20,652 nucleotides of DNA from a virus: positions 1 through 20,652 of the IMG/VR virus record IMGVR_UViG_3300010885_082701; one strand, written 5' to 3'. The notes under the pieces were generated by a model. It was not told the DNA's origin. It worked only from the letters and a program-made list of their open reading frames with translations, and did no database searches. The first letter of the stretch is position 1. Each line of letters opens with the position of its first letter. Of this stretch, positions 1-8,784 are shown one piece after another. The translations under genes and the position numbers were made by a program.

Positions 1-972
1 CTGCATGGTTGCTGTACCACTCATTGAGATACCATATGTATTGGCACCTGTGCCAGTGTTGGTAATAATACTCACACCCATACCCCATTGTGCTGTTCCA
101 CTTAGAGTAACCACAGCACCAGTGTTGGCTTCTATTCCACTTCTCAGCATATTGCCTGTAGAATCATTTGCCATGTTAAGCACTTGTCCTATGCCATTGG
201 TTTCCAGATTGTTTATGCTACAGAATCCACGCTGAATGTCTATTAGATATACGGAACCACTGGCTCTAGCCATGGTACAATCGTACATTTCGACTCTGCT
301 GCCAGTGCCAGTATTATTGGCATAAACACAACTCTTGGTGGCGTTGTTTTGATAAACATATACATCTTCTAGGAAAAGTTTTGCAGGATTAGTGCCAACT
401 AACTCAATAGCGTGATTGGCAGTAGAAGGAATAATAGCAACATTAAACAAACCAAATCTATTGACATTAATGGCATTTGCGCTGGAGTCTGCTGGGATAA
501 CAGTAACGTAACCTTTGATCCAAATTGGTACGTGACCAGCATTAGGAGTAACAGAACCGATAAAAATGTTTCCACGAGTTAGTACCACATTTTCTGTAGT
601 TGAACTCATCAGTTGGATAAATTGCGGGTTGTCGACAATAGTCCCATTGATATCGATCGTTAAAGTACCACCAGCGATACGTGCTTCAATGTAAGCCAAC
701 GCTTCAGTAATTGATAAGAAAGGATTGTTTAGACTTCCAGTTGATGTACCTACTGAAATATCTGTTCTGCTTGGATCAACATACCAATTACAATCTGTCG
801 CAGTAATTCCAGTAGGTTCTGTGATGGCTAGACCACCTGGATTTACTCCATTGGAAAGTTTGATAGATCCAATTTCTGGATCATAGAATAGATCACCAGC
901 TACACCAATATAAGAGGCAGCAGATCTGCCACCCATTTTATCGGCGAATAGTTTATATGTTTTATTTGACAT
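1..972 (-). CDS. Tail fibre/spike-like structural protein, C-terminus beyond window
   Basis: The reading frame is open from an ATG at 970-972 to the left window edge, giving 324 codons without a stop, so the C-terminus is missing. A strong ribosome site (GGGGGA) lies about 8 bases upstream of the ATG. Residues about 20-48 (GDLFYDPEIGSIKLSNGVNP, then GG) resemble the short N-terminal module found at the start of many phage fibre proteins and in Mtd-like tropism determinants. Residues from about 60 (NWYVDP, then LNNPFLSITEAL) resemble the entry to a right-handed beta-helix of the pectate-lyase/tailspike kind. The rest is rich in Gly, Thr, Asn and Val with regularly spaced short strands, as expected of a beta-helix. 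It follows two small non-structural genes and a tmRNA-like element, but lies on the same strand as the fibre genes further up. I infer a virion fibre or spike; the tip and any enzymatic activity cannot be judged. Confidence 0.7.
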   Translation of the reverse strand, partial: MSNKTYKLFADKMGGRSAASYIGVAGDLFYDPEIGSIKLSNGVNPGGLAITEPTGITATDCNWYVDPSRTDISVGTSTGSLNNPFLSITEALAYIEARIAGGTLTIDINGTIVDNPQFIQLMSSTTENVVLTRGNIFIGSVTPNAGHVPIWIKGYVTVIPADSSANAINVNRFGLFNVAIIPSTANHAIELVGTNPAKLFLEDVYVYQNNATKSCVYANNTGTGSRVEMYDCTMARASGSVYLIDIQRGFCSINNLETNGIGQVLNMANDSTGNMLRSGIEANTGAVVTLSGTAQWGMGVSIITNTGTGANTYGISMSGTATMQ

Positions 973-1050
973 TTTATTTCCCCCTGTTATAAGATAACGT
1001 CCTTTTTCAAGGAAAATTAAATTGTTAAAATAAAGGCATACAAAGAACCT

Positions 1051-1115
1051 TAGTGGAGATGGGCGGAATCGAACCGCCGTCTAGAACCCTTTTCCTTCTA
1101 CTTCATACAGCAATT
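1051..1115 (-). ncRNA. ssrA: Acceptor (3') piece of a split tmRNA, or a remnant of one
   Basis: On the minus strand there is a perfect T-arm: stem GGCGG (1074-1078), 7-base loop TTCGATT (1067-1073), stem CCGCC (1062-1066). It is followed by a 7-base acceptor strand CATCTCC (1055-1061) and discriminator A (1054). The next three bases are CTA, so CCA is not encoded. The preceding bases (GAAGTAGAAGG, then GGTTCTAGAC) resemble the region just before the T-arm in bacterial tmRNAs. No matching 5' acceptor strand (GGAGATG) or D-arm is present within 500 bases on either side, so it is not an ordinary tRNA. Split tmRNAs with a separate acceptor RNA are established in alphaproteobacteria and, as I recall, in SAR11 and OM43 myophages. 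The coding piece with the tag is not visible in this window. It could therefore lie elsewhere in the genome, or this could be a fossil. Confidence 0.5.
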
Positions 1116-1117
1116 CT

Positions 1118-1384
1118 TTAGTGCTTGTCTTTCAGTTTTTCTTCTAGAAGACGAACACGCACATCTAATTCTTGTATACGACCAACCAGATCTTCCTTTA
1201 ACTGTTCTCTCGCAGCAGCTGATAGAGGTGAATCAGTAGGAACACCTTGAGACATAATTAACGCTGGCATCTTGGACTTAATATCAATTAAATCACCTTG
1301 CATGGAATTAACCGATGTTATCATCCAACCTACTGCTGCTACCATCACAGGAAAAATCATACCTATGATTTTTGACCACTCCAT
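1118..1384 (-). CDS. Small membrane protein with coiled-coil tail
   Basis: This is an 88-residue protein. I chose the ATG at 1382-1384 because AAGGAGA lies 7-8 bases upstream; the in-frame ATG ten codons earlier has no such site. Residues about 5-24 (IIGMIFPVMVAAVGWMITSV) form one hydrophobic membrane segment. Residues about 57-88 are highly charged with leucines at heptad spacing (AREQLKEDLVGRIQELDVRV), suggesting a coiled coil. The family is not recognised. One membrane anchor plus a coiled coil resembles inner-membrane spanins or holin-associated proteins, but nothing specific supports a lysis role. The gene follows, and overlaps in another frame by 77 bases, the Bfd-like gene, and probably shares the promoter at 1553-1581. 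Confidence 0.6.
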   Translation of the reverse strand: MEWSKIIGMIFPVMVAAVGWMITSVNSMQGDLIDIKSKMPALIMSQGVPTDSPLSAAAREQLKEDLVGRIQELDVRVRLLEEKLKDKH

Positions 1385-1535
1385 AATGAATCTCCTTTTT
1401 ATATTTATTTCCATCCATTATATATTTAGTCTGACAGATTCCGCACTTAAAATCTTTCTGCATGATTCTTTCTTTTAGTGCTTCTTCTGTTGTATATTGT
1501 CTAGTATAAATTCCTCTACAACTACATACTATCAT
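1308..1535 (-). CDS. Bfd-like small [2Fe-2S] protein
   Basis: This is a 75-residue protein starting at the ATG at 1533-1535, with GGAGG (1540-1544) just upstream. Its N-terminal half carries the cysteine pattern of bacterioferritin-associated ferredoxins: C4-x-C6, 24 residues, then C31-x2-C34 (KCGICQ). This pattern binds one [2Fe-2S] cluster. Bfd donates electrons to bacterioferritin to release stored iron, so a phage copy could mobilise host iron during infection; this role is inferred. About 40 residues follow the last cysteine with no recognisable domain. The last 25 codons overlap the next gene, which has its own strong ribosome site. A 77-base overlap is unusual here, so the true C-terminus may be shorter or a frameshift may be present. 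A consensus sigma70 promoter lies directly upstream. Confidence 0.6.
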   Translation of the reverse strand: MIVCSCRGIYTRQYTTEEALKERIMQKDFKCGICQTKYIMDGNKYKKEIHYGVVKNHRYDFSCDGSSSRLDDNIG

Positions 1536-1552
1536 TTTTCCTCCACATAGAC

Positions 1553-1581
1553 ATTATAGTAGTAGTAAGTATAATAGTCAA
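1553..1581 (-). promoter_or_regulatory. Strong sigma70 promoter for the Bfd-like gene
   Basis: On the minus strand TTGACT (1576-1581) and TATAAT (1553-1558) are separated by exactly 17 bases. That is 5/6 and 6/6 matches to the bacterial -35 and -10 consensus. It reads towards the Bfd-like gene, whose ATG is at 1533-1535. The -35 box overlaps the stop codon of the LamG gene. This is the clearest host-type promoter in the window and should drive early transcription, in contrast to the late-type structural genes on either side. Confidence 0.75.
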
Positions 1582-3635
1582 GATGTGGGAAGAGAGATTG
1601 GTGAGGTAAAGTTGGCTGTGTAGCGTGCGTAGCCCTTGGTGATGCGCAGGTCGTCAATGTAGCCTGATGCTTCAGCAAAAGAGGATGAGTTCCACCAAAC
1701 TCCTATACCTTTTTGATAAGTTGAGCGGTTTACAATAGAACCGGATATACCAGTAAGATTCAAATCTCGGTTGCCATTTACAAACAACATCCAAGTTGTT
1801 CCGTTTCTTACATAAGCAATATGATTCCACCCATTTTGGGTTACTGTTGTAGTTCCTATCCCGTTGCCACCACCATCCGCGTTAATTAAGTTCCAAGACG
1901 AACCATTACTGCTGGCCCATATACCAATTTTTTGATTTGTAGAAACGCTACTGTAATCAATACCAATAGACCAGTCTGCACCAAAACTACCGTGATATAG
2001 AGCTTGTCTTCCTGTTGATGTTGGATACCACCAAAACTCAATAGTAAAATCACCGCTACCAAATTCTAAATTAACGGTTGGCGGGGCCAACAAATATGAA
2101 TCGTTGACTGGAAATGTTATTGACCCTCCACCAAACTTGCTTTGTGCTGTGCTGATTTGCGCAGAAGTCACCGTTTCTAGGTTGTTCATCATCGCGTTGT
2201 CGAAGATGGCACCGTTGGTGAAGTTGCAAAGCAGATTGGTATTGGCGATTGCTGTGAGCGGAGTAGTTGGCGGTGTGAACGTCGATGTATAAAGGCACGT
2301 TCCATTAAGAATTCTAAAATTGCTGATATAACCAGCCCAAATGTCGCTTGTTGAAGAAATGGTTTGTTCAGCGCCAATGCAAAAATTAGCCATTGTTACT
2401 GTGCCAGCACCAGTTGCACTAGACGCAAGAACGCCATTCAAAAACACACGTTGCACATTACTGGCGTCTCTGGTTACAGCAATGTGATACCACTGGTTTG
2501 TGTTAATTGTTTGCGTAGAACTACTAGTCCCGCCCGGGCTGCAATACCACTCAAGGTTGCTTCCTGACTTTCTCAACAAGCATCCGGTACTCCAGTTACC
2601 AAAAAATACAGCTGGGGCTGGGAATGAAGTGGCGTAATACCAACCCTCAATGGTGAACTGGCCCGTCAAATTGCTTGGGGTACAGTAGATTAAATCCCCC
2701 GTCCCATCAAAGTACCCACTACCGCCAATTACGGAAGTAGAGTAAGCAGCAGTCGGTGAGAACGGGCTGAAGCGTTGGACAGATACATCGCCGTTACGCG
2801 TGATAGCGAAGTTGTTAGTGCTGTTGTCGATGAAGCGGTTTGATTGGCAGGTCAGCAGTGAGGTGCCAGATACAGCGGTCAAAGGCGTAGTAGAAACGGT
2901 GTATGAAGAACCCGTATACAGCGCAGTGCCTTTAATAATGCGAACATTAGACAAATAACCCGTAACGAGTTGTACGGGGTTGCCATTAAAATTTGGAGTT
3001 AATCCACCAACCATTACGTTAGGTGCAGTTAATAGACTTTCAGTAGTTGTAGCAGTGCCAATCCTCGTGCCATTTGAATACCAACTTATTGTGGTGCCAC
3101 TACGAGTTACAGCCAAATTAAACCATTGATTTCTTGACCACCCGGGTATTGTGTACCTTGTAGAAAATACTTGAACAGTGCCAGCATCATTAGTTATTGA
3201 AAAATAAAAGTCTCCATTTGTGGTATCTATGGATGTTCCACAATAGCCATTTGTGCTTGGATTATAAAGAGCAACCGGTGATTGATACTGCGAACTGCCT
3301 GTTATGTATACAGAAAATTCAATTGTAAAATCGCCAGTACCTAGATTGAATGCTGCGTTGTTTGTTACAGTTAAATAATCCCCACTCCCATCAAAATAAT
3401 TTGACCAATTATTACCATAAGGGCTGAACGAACCCTGAGTGGTATTACCGTTACGAGTAATCGTAAAGTTATTAGTCGAGGAATCTACAAATGCATTGTT
3501 ATTTGCATTATTTGTACCGTCTCCTTTCAAAAGTAAAGTAACATAATTAAAAAAAGAATCATAAGATAGAGAAGATATGCCAGTAAATCCAAACCCTTTA
3601 CTTGATGCTGCACCTCTAGTACTAAATAGCGACAT
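1578..3635 (-). CDS. Triple LamG/concanavalin-A-like domain virion protein
   Basis: This 685-residue protein is built from three LamG-like (Laminin_G_3/concanavalin A-like lectin) units at about residues 75-250, 305-460 and 505-680. Each unit shows the recurring signatures YFDGSGDYLT, GDFTIEFSVY, QWFNLAVTRSGTT, GYLSNVRIIKGTALYT and TPLTA. The linkers repeat as well (FVDSSTNNFTITRNGN near residue 49, FIDNSTNNFAITRNGD near 268). Domains of this kind bind glycans and are common in phage fibres and head decorations. The start at 3633-3635 follows an AGGATAGAG-like ribosome site, 9 bases after the collagen-like gene's stop. It lies in the fibre block, so I infer a tail or capsid decoration that binds cell-surface sugars. 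There is no signal peptide. Stop codon is TGA. Confidence 0.75.
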   Translation of the reverse strand: MSLFSTRGAASSKGFGFTGISSLSYDSFFNYVTLLLKGDGTNNANNNAFVDSSTNNFTITRNGNTTQGSFSPYGNNWSNYFDGSGDYLTVTNNAAFNLGTGDFTIEFSVYITGSSQYQSPVALYNPSTNGYCGTSIDTTNGDFYFSITNDAGTVQVFSTRYTIPGWSRNQWFNLAVTRSGTTISWYSNGTRIGTATTTESLLTAPNVMVGGLTPNFNGNPVQLVTGYLSNVRIIKGTALYTGSSYTVSTTPLTAVSGTSLLTCQSNRFIDNSTNNFAITRNGDVSVQRFSPFSPTAAYSTSVIGGSGYFDGTGDLIYCTPSNLTGQFTIEGWYYATSFPAPAVFFGNWSTGCLLRKSGSNLEWYCSPGGTSSSTQTINTNQWYHIAVTRDASNVQRVFLNGVLASSATGAGTVTMANFCIGAEQTISSTSDIWAGYISNFRILNGTCLYTSTFTPPTTPLTAIANTNLLCNFTNGAIFDNAMMNNLETVTSAQISTAQSKFGGGSITFPVNDSYLLAPPTVNLEFGSGDFTIEFWWYPTSTGRQALYHGSFGADWSIGIDYSSVSTNQKIGIWASSNGSSWNLINADGGGNGIGTTTVTQNGWNHIAYVRNGTTWMLFVNGNRDLNLTGISGSIVNRSTYQKGIGVWWNSSSFAEASGYIDDLRITKGYARYTANFTSPISLPTS

Positions 3636-3644
3636 AACTCTATC

Positions 3645-4752
<1,108 letters not shown>

Positions 4753-4760
<8 letters not shown>

Positions 4761-5280
4761 GTTTTTTAAGTTTTATTGTGGTAAGATACTTAAACAAGTT
4801 TTCTAGTTTAGTGTTTTCATAGGGATCTTCGTTAGTATCATATTCCTCAGAAAAACGATACTCTATTTTATTATCATTAAAAATAAATAATTCTCGCCTA
4901 CTTCGTAAACCTAATACATTTCGATATATAAGATTATTAAAATTTTTTGCAAATATTAAATCTATATCGCTTATAAACTTTAATTTTTTTATTCTCATTG
5001 CATCAGCCCATACGCGTTGAGTAAAAAAATCATTAGATGTCAAAATATATATTTCTTCTATTCCCAGGTTTTTAATTTCTTGTGCTGCATTTTCAAACTC
5101 AGGTACTTGATTAAATGTGCAAATAGGAGTAAATGCGCCCGGTAACGTTAAAATGATAGTACGCTTTTTAGTAATTTCTTCAAAAGTAGCTGTAAAAGTC
5201 GGATAAACTAGTACCCCATCTTTTAGTTCCTTCTCAAACTCACTAATAAAAAAATATTGCCTCAATATGTCACTATTCAT
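4753..5280 (-). CDS. Peroxiredoxin, Prx5/type II-like
   Basis: This is a 175-residue thioredoxin-fold peroxidase. The active-site loop LPGAFTPICT (residues 46-55) matches the PGAFTPxCS signature of Prx5-type peroxiredoxins, with C54 as the peroxidatic cysteine and T51 in its usual place. It is followed by VPEFENAAQEI, a SNDFFTQRVWADAM block (family form NDPFVxxAW), and LRSRR at about 126-130, which matches the conserved arginine region. C54 is the only cysteine, so it would work as a 1-Cys enzyme reduced by an external thiol. The family reduces H2O2 and organic peroxides. It sits unexpectedly inside the fibre block, between the 2OG oxygenase and a collagen-like fibre gene. A ribosome site (AGGTG) overlaps the stop of the upstream gene. 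It may protect the infected cell or the iron enzyme next to it. Confidence 0.8.
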
Positions 5281-5283
5281 AAT

Positions 5284-5922
5284 TCACCTAAAAGGAGGTC
5301 CGTAAAAAAATAATATCATAGAATATCTGATTCCTGTTGTAACTGTTGAAACTTTATGTACACAAAAAGAAGGAAATACTGTAATTGCCCCTCTTTCTTT
5401 TTTAATAGTATTATGCGATCTAGGATCTTCGTTTTCAAAAAATATTAAATCACCACCGGAATACTCTTCTGATCTACTAAGTTGAACACTTGCAGCCAGC
5501 TTACAATAAGGTCTGTATTTATTAATGTCTCTATGGAAACAATACCCTTGACCATTTTGAAATTTATGAATTAAACATTCAAAATTGTCTTCATCTAATT
5601 CATATTTGTATGTAAGCTTATTTATTTCTAAAACTACATTTTTTATTTTTTGTATAGGTAAAAGCTCTTTGCTAGGATGTACATCTCTCGATCCGCCACT
5701 TAGTGTATGTCTTATGTTGTAACCTCTTATATTAGCGTGGTTAATTAGTTCATTGCATTCGTCATGACTTAAAGTTACATCAATATAACTGCTACTATCT
5801 AAAAAAATCGGTACTATAAAGTTTTGAGTTTCTTGCCACCAGTCTTCTAAGTAAGTAATAGAAGAAAACTTGCATTTATTATTTTGCAAGGTATTAACTT
5901 TCTGAAAAATTCCATACAACAT
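5284..5922 (-). CDS. 2OG-Fe(II) oxygenase, prolyl/lysyl hydroxylase-like
   Basis: This is a 212-residue protein from the ATG at 5920-5922. The frame is open further back to 6048, but that stretch lies inside the 3' end of the adhesin gene and reads as non-native sequence, so I rejected the longer start. The C-terminal half carries the double-stranded beta-helix signature of prolyl 4-hydroxylase-type dioxygenases. The iron triad is H130-x-D132 (YCFHRDINKY) and H189 (FPSFCVHKVSTVTTGIRYSM), and R199 should bind 2-oxoglutarate. SGGDLIFFE is the usual strand between them. Such enzymes hydroxylate proline or lysine side chains in proteins. The neighbours are two collagen-like fibres rich in Gly-X-Lys, which makes them attractive substrates; this is inference. 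The gene overlaps the upstream adhesin gene by 29 bases and has only a weak ribosome site. Stop codon is TAG. Confidence 0.8.
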   Translation of the reverse strand: MLYGIFQKVNTLQNNKCKFSSITYLEDWWQETQNFIVPIFLDSSSYIDVTLSHDECNELINHANIRGYNIRHTLSGGSRDVHPSKELLPIQKIKNVVLEINKLTYKYELDEDNFECLIHKFQNGQGYCFHRDINKYRPYCKLAASVQLSRSEEYSGGDLIFFENEDPRSHNTIKKERGAITVFPSFCVHKVSTVTTGIRYSMILFFYGPPFR

Positions 5923-6853
5923 AACCAGGCGCACCGGGTCCGCCAGCGTATGCTGTTTCCCCATACAAGGCGCCTGAGTCTGTGCCCCCTGAACCACCAC
6001 CTCCGTAACCGTTGCCTGTACTGCCTCTGCACCCGTCGCATGCGCCACAGCCTTGCGTTCTAGTCCCCCCGTGAGATGCTACCCCTGCAGGATTACTTCC
6101 AGACAATGCAGCTGCACCGCCATCAGCGCTGAACGAGCCAGAAGCGTTACCACCACTTGTTACCGTGGCACCGGCTGGTGTGAATGCTGCTGTACCTCCG
6201 GCGCCGCCGGCGGATCCTCCGTTAACCTGAACTATTCCTGCTATACCAGATATACCACCATTGACACCAGGGTTTCCTCCTCCTCCAGCCCTCATAGTAT
6301 AATTTGCACCAGGCGTCATAGAGGCTACACCGTCGATGTAAGCGCCGCCCCCTCCTCCATTATATTTTACACCACGACAGGAACCAAAATGCACATCATC
6401 ACCGCCTGTCTGACCACCACCCCCTCCGCTTAAAGCTCGAATTCTAACTTTGAAACATCCTGCAGGAACAGTTACAGCAGAAGTTGAATCGGTAGTACCA
6501 GAAGCAAGTAGTTGACCGCTAGCATTATTGCATGCAACTGAAGTGGTGTTTGATGCGGTTGCCGAGGTTTTACTATTCCCAACGGAATTGTATGAATACA
6601 CACTATACGTATACGAGGTGTTATAGTCAAGCCCTGAATCTGTAAACGATGTGCTTGTCTGCGTAGATACTAAGGTTGCTCCCCGGTATATTCTATACCC
6701 GTCGATACTAGTCCCAGGTATAGATGCAGGACTAGACCAACTTAAATTTAAAGACTTAGGCGCCGTGGTCGAAACTGCTACAGAAAAAGATTGCGGAACA
6801 CCGGGTGTCTGGGATCCAGAAGCCAATAATCTTGATGTTGCTGAGCTAGACAT
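5894..6853 (-). CDS. FN3 plus glycine-rich adhesin-like protein
   Basis: This is a 319-residue protein. Residues about 18-105 form a fibronectin type III domain (VPQSFSVAVS, LNLSWSSP, IDGYRIYRG, LDYNTSYTYSVYSYNSVGNS). Residues about 110-140 are a beta-rich linker (VTVPAGCFKVRIRALS). From about 141 to the end the chain is packed with glycine runs (SGGGGGQTGG, NGGGGGAY, AGGGGNPGVNGG, GYGGGGSGG) and ends GAPGYVVWNFSES. Glycine-rich lattices of this type form receptor-binding tips in some T-even-like adhesins (gp38 type) and in other phage fibre tips. Five cysteines (two in CGACDGC) are unusual. Its start codon overlaps the previous gene's stop as TAATG. This is a candidate host-range protein, because such tips are usually the variable part of the fibre. 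Confidence 0.65.
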   Translation of the reverse strand: MSSSATSRLLASGSQTPGVPQSFSVAVSTTAPKSLNLSWSSPASIPGTSIDGYRIYRGATLVSTQTSTSFTDSGLDYNTSYTYSVYSYNSVGNSKTSATASNTTSVACNNASGQLLASGTTDSTSAVTVPAGCFKVRIRALSGGGGGQTGGDDVHFGSCRGVKYNGGGGGAYIDGVASMTPGANYTMRAGGGGNPGVNGGISGIAGIVQVNGGSAGGAGGTAAFTPAGATVTSGGNASGSFSADGGAAALSGSNPAGVASHGGTRTQGCGACDGCRGSTGNGYGGGGSGGTDSGALYGETAYAGGPGAPGYVVWNFSES

Positions 6854-7767
6854 TATACTAATCTACCATAATTATTTAATATTCTTGATCTACCTGAATC
6901 AGTATTATGCCCTTCTGATTCAATTTTAATACCACCCGAACTAAAAGTATTACTTAGCTCTATATCTTCATTGTTAATCACGGTAAAAATTATTATATTA
7001 TTTAAACTATTATTTATGTTATTCAAAATAACATTTTTGCTATTAAATTGATCTATTTTGCGATAAAGTTCTATACTGAAAATGTCTTTACATTCTATAG
7101 TCGTGCTGTCGCAATAAAAATTCTTTTTTATATCTATAAGGTCTATGTTAATACAGTTCTCTAATTTTATTATTTGAAAGCTTTTGTCTACTAATGAAAT
7201 TTTACCTTCAAACCCTGTATCTTGATAAATTTTAAAATCTTTTTTAAAATAATTATCAAAGGTGCTAATATTAGTTCTTTGTAATAGGTATTTAAAATTG
7301 TTATTATTTTTTTTGTCATTATTGACTAATTTTGATTTACCCATCCATATAAAAATATAACTTTCTAAATCAATAAAACTATATTCAGGCCGGTTACGTT
7401 CCAATTGAACATTTTTAATTTCTTCTACTACAAAACCTTCAATAGCATGCCCGGCTGATATGAAGTTACCTGTTTGGTTTTTAGTTTCATTAATTCTTTT
7501 TATAATCAAATTTTTGTCTAATATTATCTTTACATTAGTACCAGGTTCTTGCTGCCCAGGCTCTATAGATATAATATCAGAATAAAAATAAGGGGTACTT
7601 AAAACTTCTCTTAAAGTAATATAATTTTCATCCTGTATAAAAGAATTAACTTTATACACATTAAAAAGATTAATTTCACTATCAGACAAAGCGCTAAAAT
7701 TTGAGGTGTGTTTATATGTAAGCGGCAACACCGGAAGAAGTTTTTTAGTATCTAAATCTATGTACAT
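6853..7767 (-). CDS. Unknown protein in the fibre block
   Basis: This 304-residue protein is not recognised. It is very rich in Ile, Asn and Lys and its DNA is markedly more AT-rich than the genes on either side. It has no signal peptide and no convincing membrane segment. The central part (ISAGHAIEGFVVEEIKNVQL, residues about 102-121) and the C-terminal half look like alternating strands with short Asn-rich loops. The C-terminus, from about residue 245 (VILNNINNSLNNIIIFTVIN), has a beta-repeat look. It lies 7 bases after the collagen-like gene and is coupled by TAATG to the adhesin-like gene. That arrangement suggests a structural partner or chaperone of the fibre, but nothing in the sequence shows this. 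Confidence 0.5.
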   Translation of the reverse strand: MYIDLDTKKLLPVLPLTYKHTSNFSALSDSEINLFNVYKVNSFIQDENYITLREVLSTPYFYSDIISIEPGQQEPGTNVKIILDKNLIIKRINETKNQTGNFISAGHAIEGFVVEEIKNVQLERNRPEYSFIDLESYIFIWMGKSKLVNNDKKNNNNFKYLLQRTNISTFDNYFKKDFKIYQDTGFEGKISLVDKSFQIIKLENCINIDLIDIKKNFYCDSTTIECKDIFSIELYRKIDQFNSKNVILNNINNSLNNIIIFTVINNEDIELSNTFSSGGIKIESEGHNTDSGRSRILNNYGRLV

Positions 7768-7774
7768 AAATTAA

Positions 7775-8758
7775 TTAAGAAAAATTAATACCGCTTATAA
7801 CACTATAAATTGTAGTGCCGCCATCAAATGTTATAAAAGTAAATAAATCAATAGCATTTAAACTATTTGTTAAAGCAGGTGCGCTGCCCCCTGACCATTT
7901 AAATGCAGACCCCCAGCTTATAGTAAGTGAAGCACCTGTGGTATTTTTTCTTAGTATAGAAAAACCAAAAGCTTTACTGGAGGGTATATTAGATAAAGTA
8001 ATTGATGTAATATTAGCGCCATGATTTAAAAAAATTACATTACCATTGTCTAGATTAATAGAAAGCGCGCCAGAAACAGTTTGATTGATAGTCTGAAAAA
8101 TTTCTTGTGTTTTTGTTACTTCTATAGCATTAAAATTTTGTAAAGCAGTAAATGTGTTAGTTGCATTAGGATTTACTCCTAAGTCGCCTTTGTCACCTTT
8201 AAGGAAGTCCCCTTTCTGACCCTTTATACCGTTAGCATAAAAGAAAGAACCATCACTGCTGCCAAAAGCAAGAGTACTATTAGCGTCTGTGTATGTAACT
8301 GTATATACTTGTTCGCCTTTACTACCTTTATCTCCAATTTCCCCTTTATCGCCTTTGCTGCCAGTGTCGCCTTTTGCTCCTGTGTCTCCTTTGTCGCCCT
8401 TATCGCCTTTTGTGCCTGTATCGCCTTTATTACCTTTTAAACCGGAAGCGTTAAATGTGGAATTGTCGCTATTAACAAAGACTACTGTATTGTTACTATT
8501 GTAGTAAGTTGCACTAGTTAGCTGGCTTCCTTTTTCTCCCTTGTCTCCTTTATCCCCTTTATCTCCGGGCTGGCCTTTATTGCCGTTTGAGCCAGAGGTT
8601 CCTTTTTCTCCAGGCTCCCCTTTAGGAAAATATCCAGGGCCTACGAAATACCCACTACTATTAATAACCGGAATTCCGGAGACTGTTATGTCTCCAGTAA
8701 ATGATGCTGTAGCGTCATTAGAGACAAATTTAGAAAGGGATTTATTTTTACTAGGCAT
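7775..8758 (-). CDS. Collagen-like tail fibre protein B
   Basis: This is a 327-residue paralogue of the protein at 3645-4760. It shares the N-terminal module (SKFVSNDATASFTGD, then VINSSGYFVGPG), Gly-X-Y repeats at about 48-78, 107-155 and 179-195, and both inserts (QLTSATYYNS and [11 protein letters not shown]). Repeat Y positions are again mostly lysine. The C-terminal 130 residues are unrelated in sequence to fibre A, but end in a typical phage fibre-tip motif (FKWSGGSAPALTN, then IDLFTFITFDGGT). It is the first gene after a perfect late promoter (8785-8792). No strong ribosome site lies next to the ATG at 8756-8758; a GAGGT lies about 20 bases upstream. The start is supported by alignment with fibre A. 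Likely the first member of a late fibre operon. Confidence 0.8.
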   Translation of the reverse strand: MPSKNKSLSKFVSNDATASFTGDITVSGIPVINSSGYFVGPGYFPKGEPGEKGTSGSNGNKGQPGDKGDKGDKGEKGSQLTSATYYNSNNTVVFVNSDNSTFNASGLKGNKGDTGTKGDKGDKGDTGAKGDTGSKGDKGEIGDKGSKGEQVYTVTYTDANSTLAFGSSDGSFFYANGIKGQKGDFLKGDKGDLGVNPNATNTFTALQNFNAIEVTKTQEIFQTINQTVSGALSINLDNGNVIFLNHGANITSITLSNIPSSKAFGFSILRKNTTGASLTISWGSAFKWSGGSAPALTNSLNAIDLFTFITFDGGTTIYSVISGINFS

Positions 8759-8784
8759 GATATTATAGAGTTAGCAGTACCTCA

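Noticed and set aside
5-235. Plus-strand open frame at the left edge
   Set aside because: It lies opposite the open fibre gene frame on the minus strand and its protein is composed of repetitive hydrophobic shadow sequence.
973-1050. Terminator before the left-edge fibre gene
   Set aside because: A short TCCTT-GAAA-AAGGA stem exists but is not followed by a T-run on the minus strand.
1051-1115. Complete tRNA gene
   Set aside because: T-arm and acceptor 3' strand are present, but no 5' acceptor strand, D-arm or anticodon arm can be built within reach on the same strand.
1402-1409. Late-promoter-like AATAAATA before the small membrane protein
   Set aside because: It differs at the first base and lies so close to the start that the transcript would begin at the ribosome site.
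5923-6048. Longer N-terminus for the 2OG oxygenase starting at 6048
   Set aside because: It would place 126 bases inside the adhesin gene's glycine-rich end and adds sequence without any oxygenase character; the ATG at 5922 is preferred.
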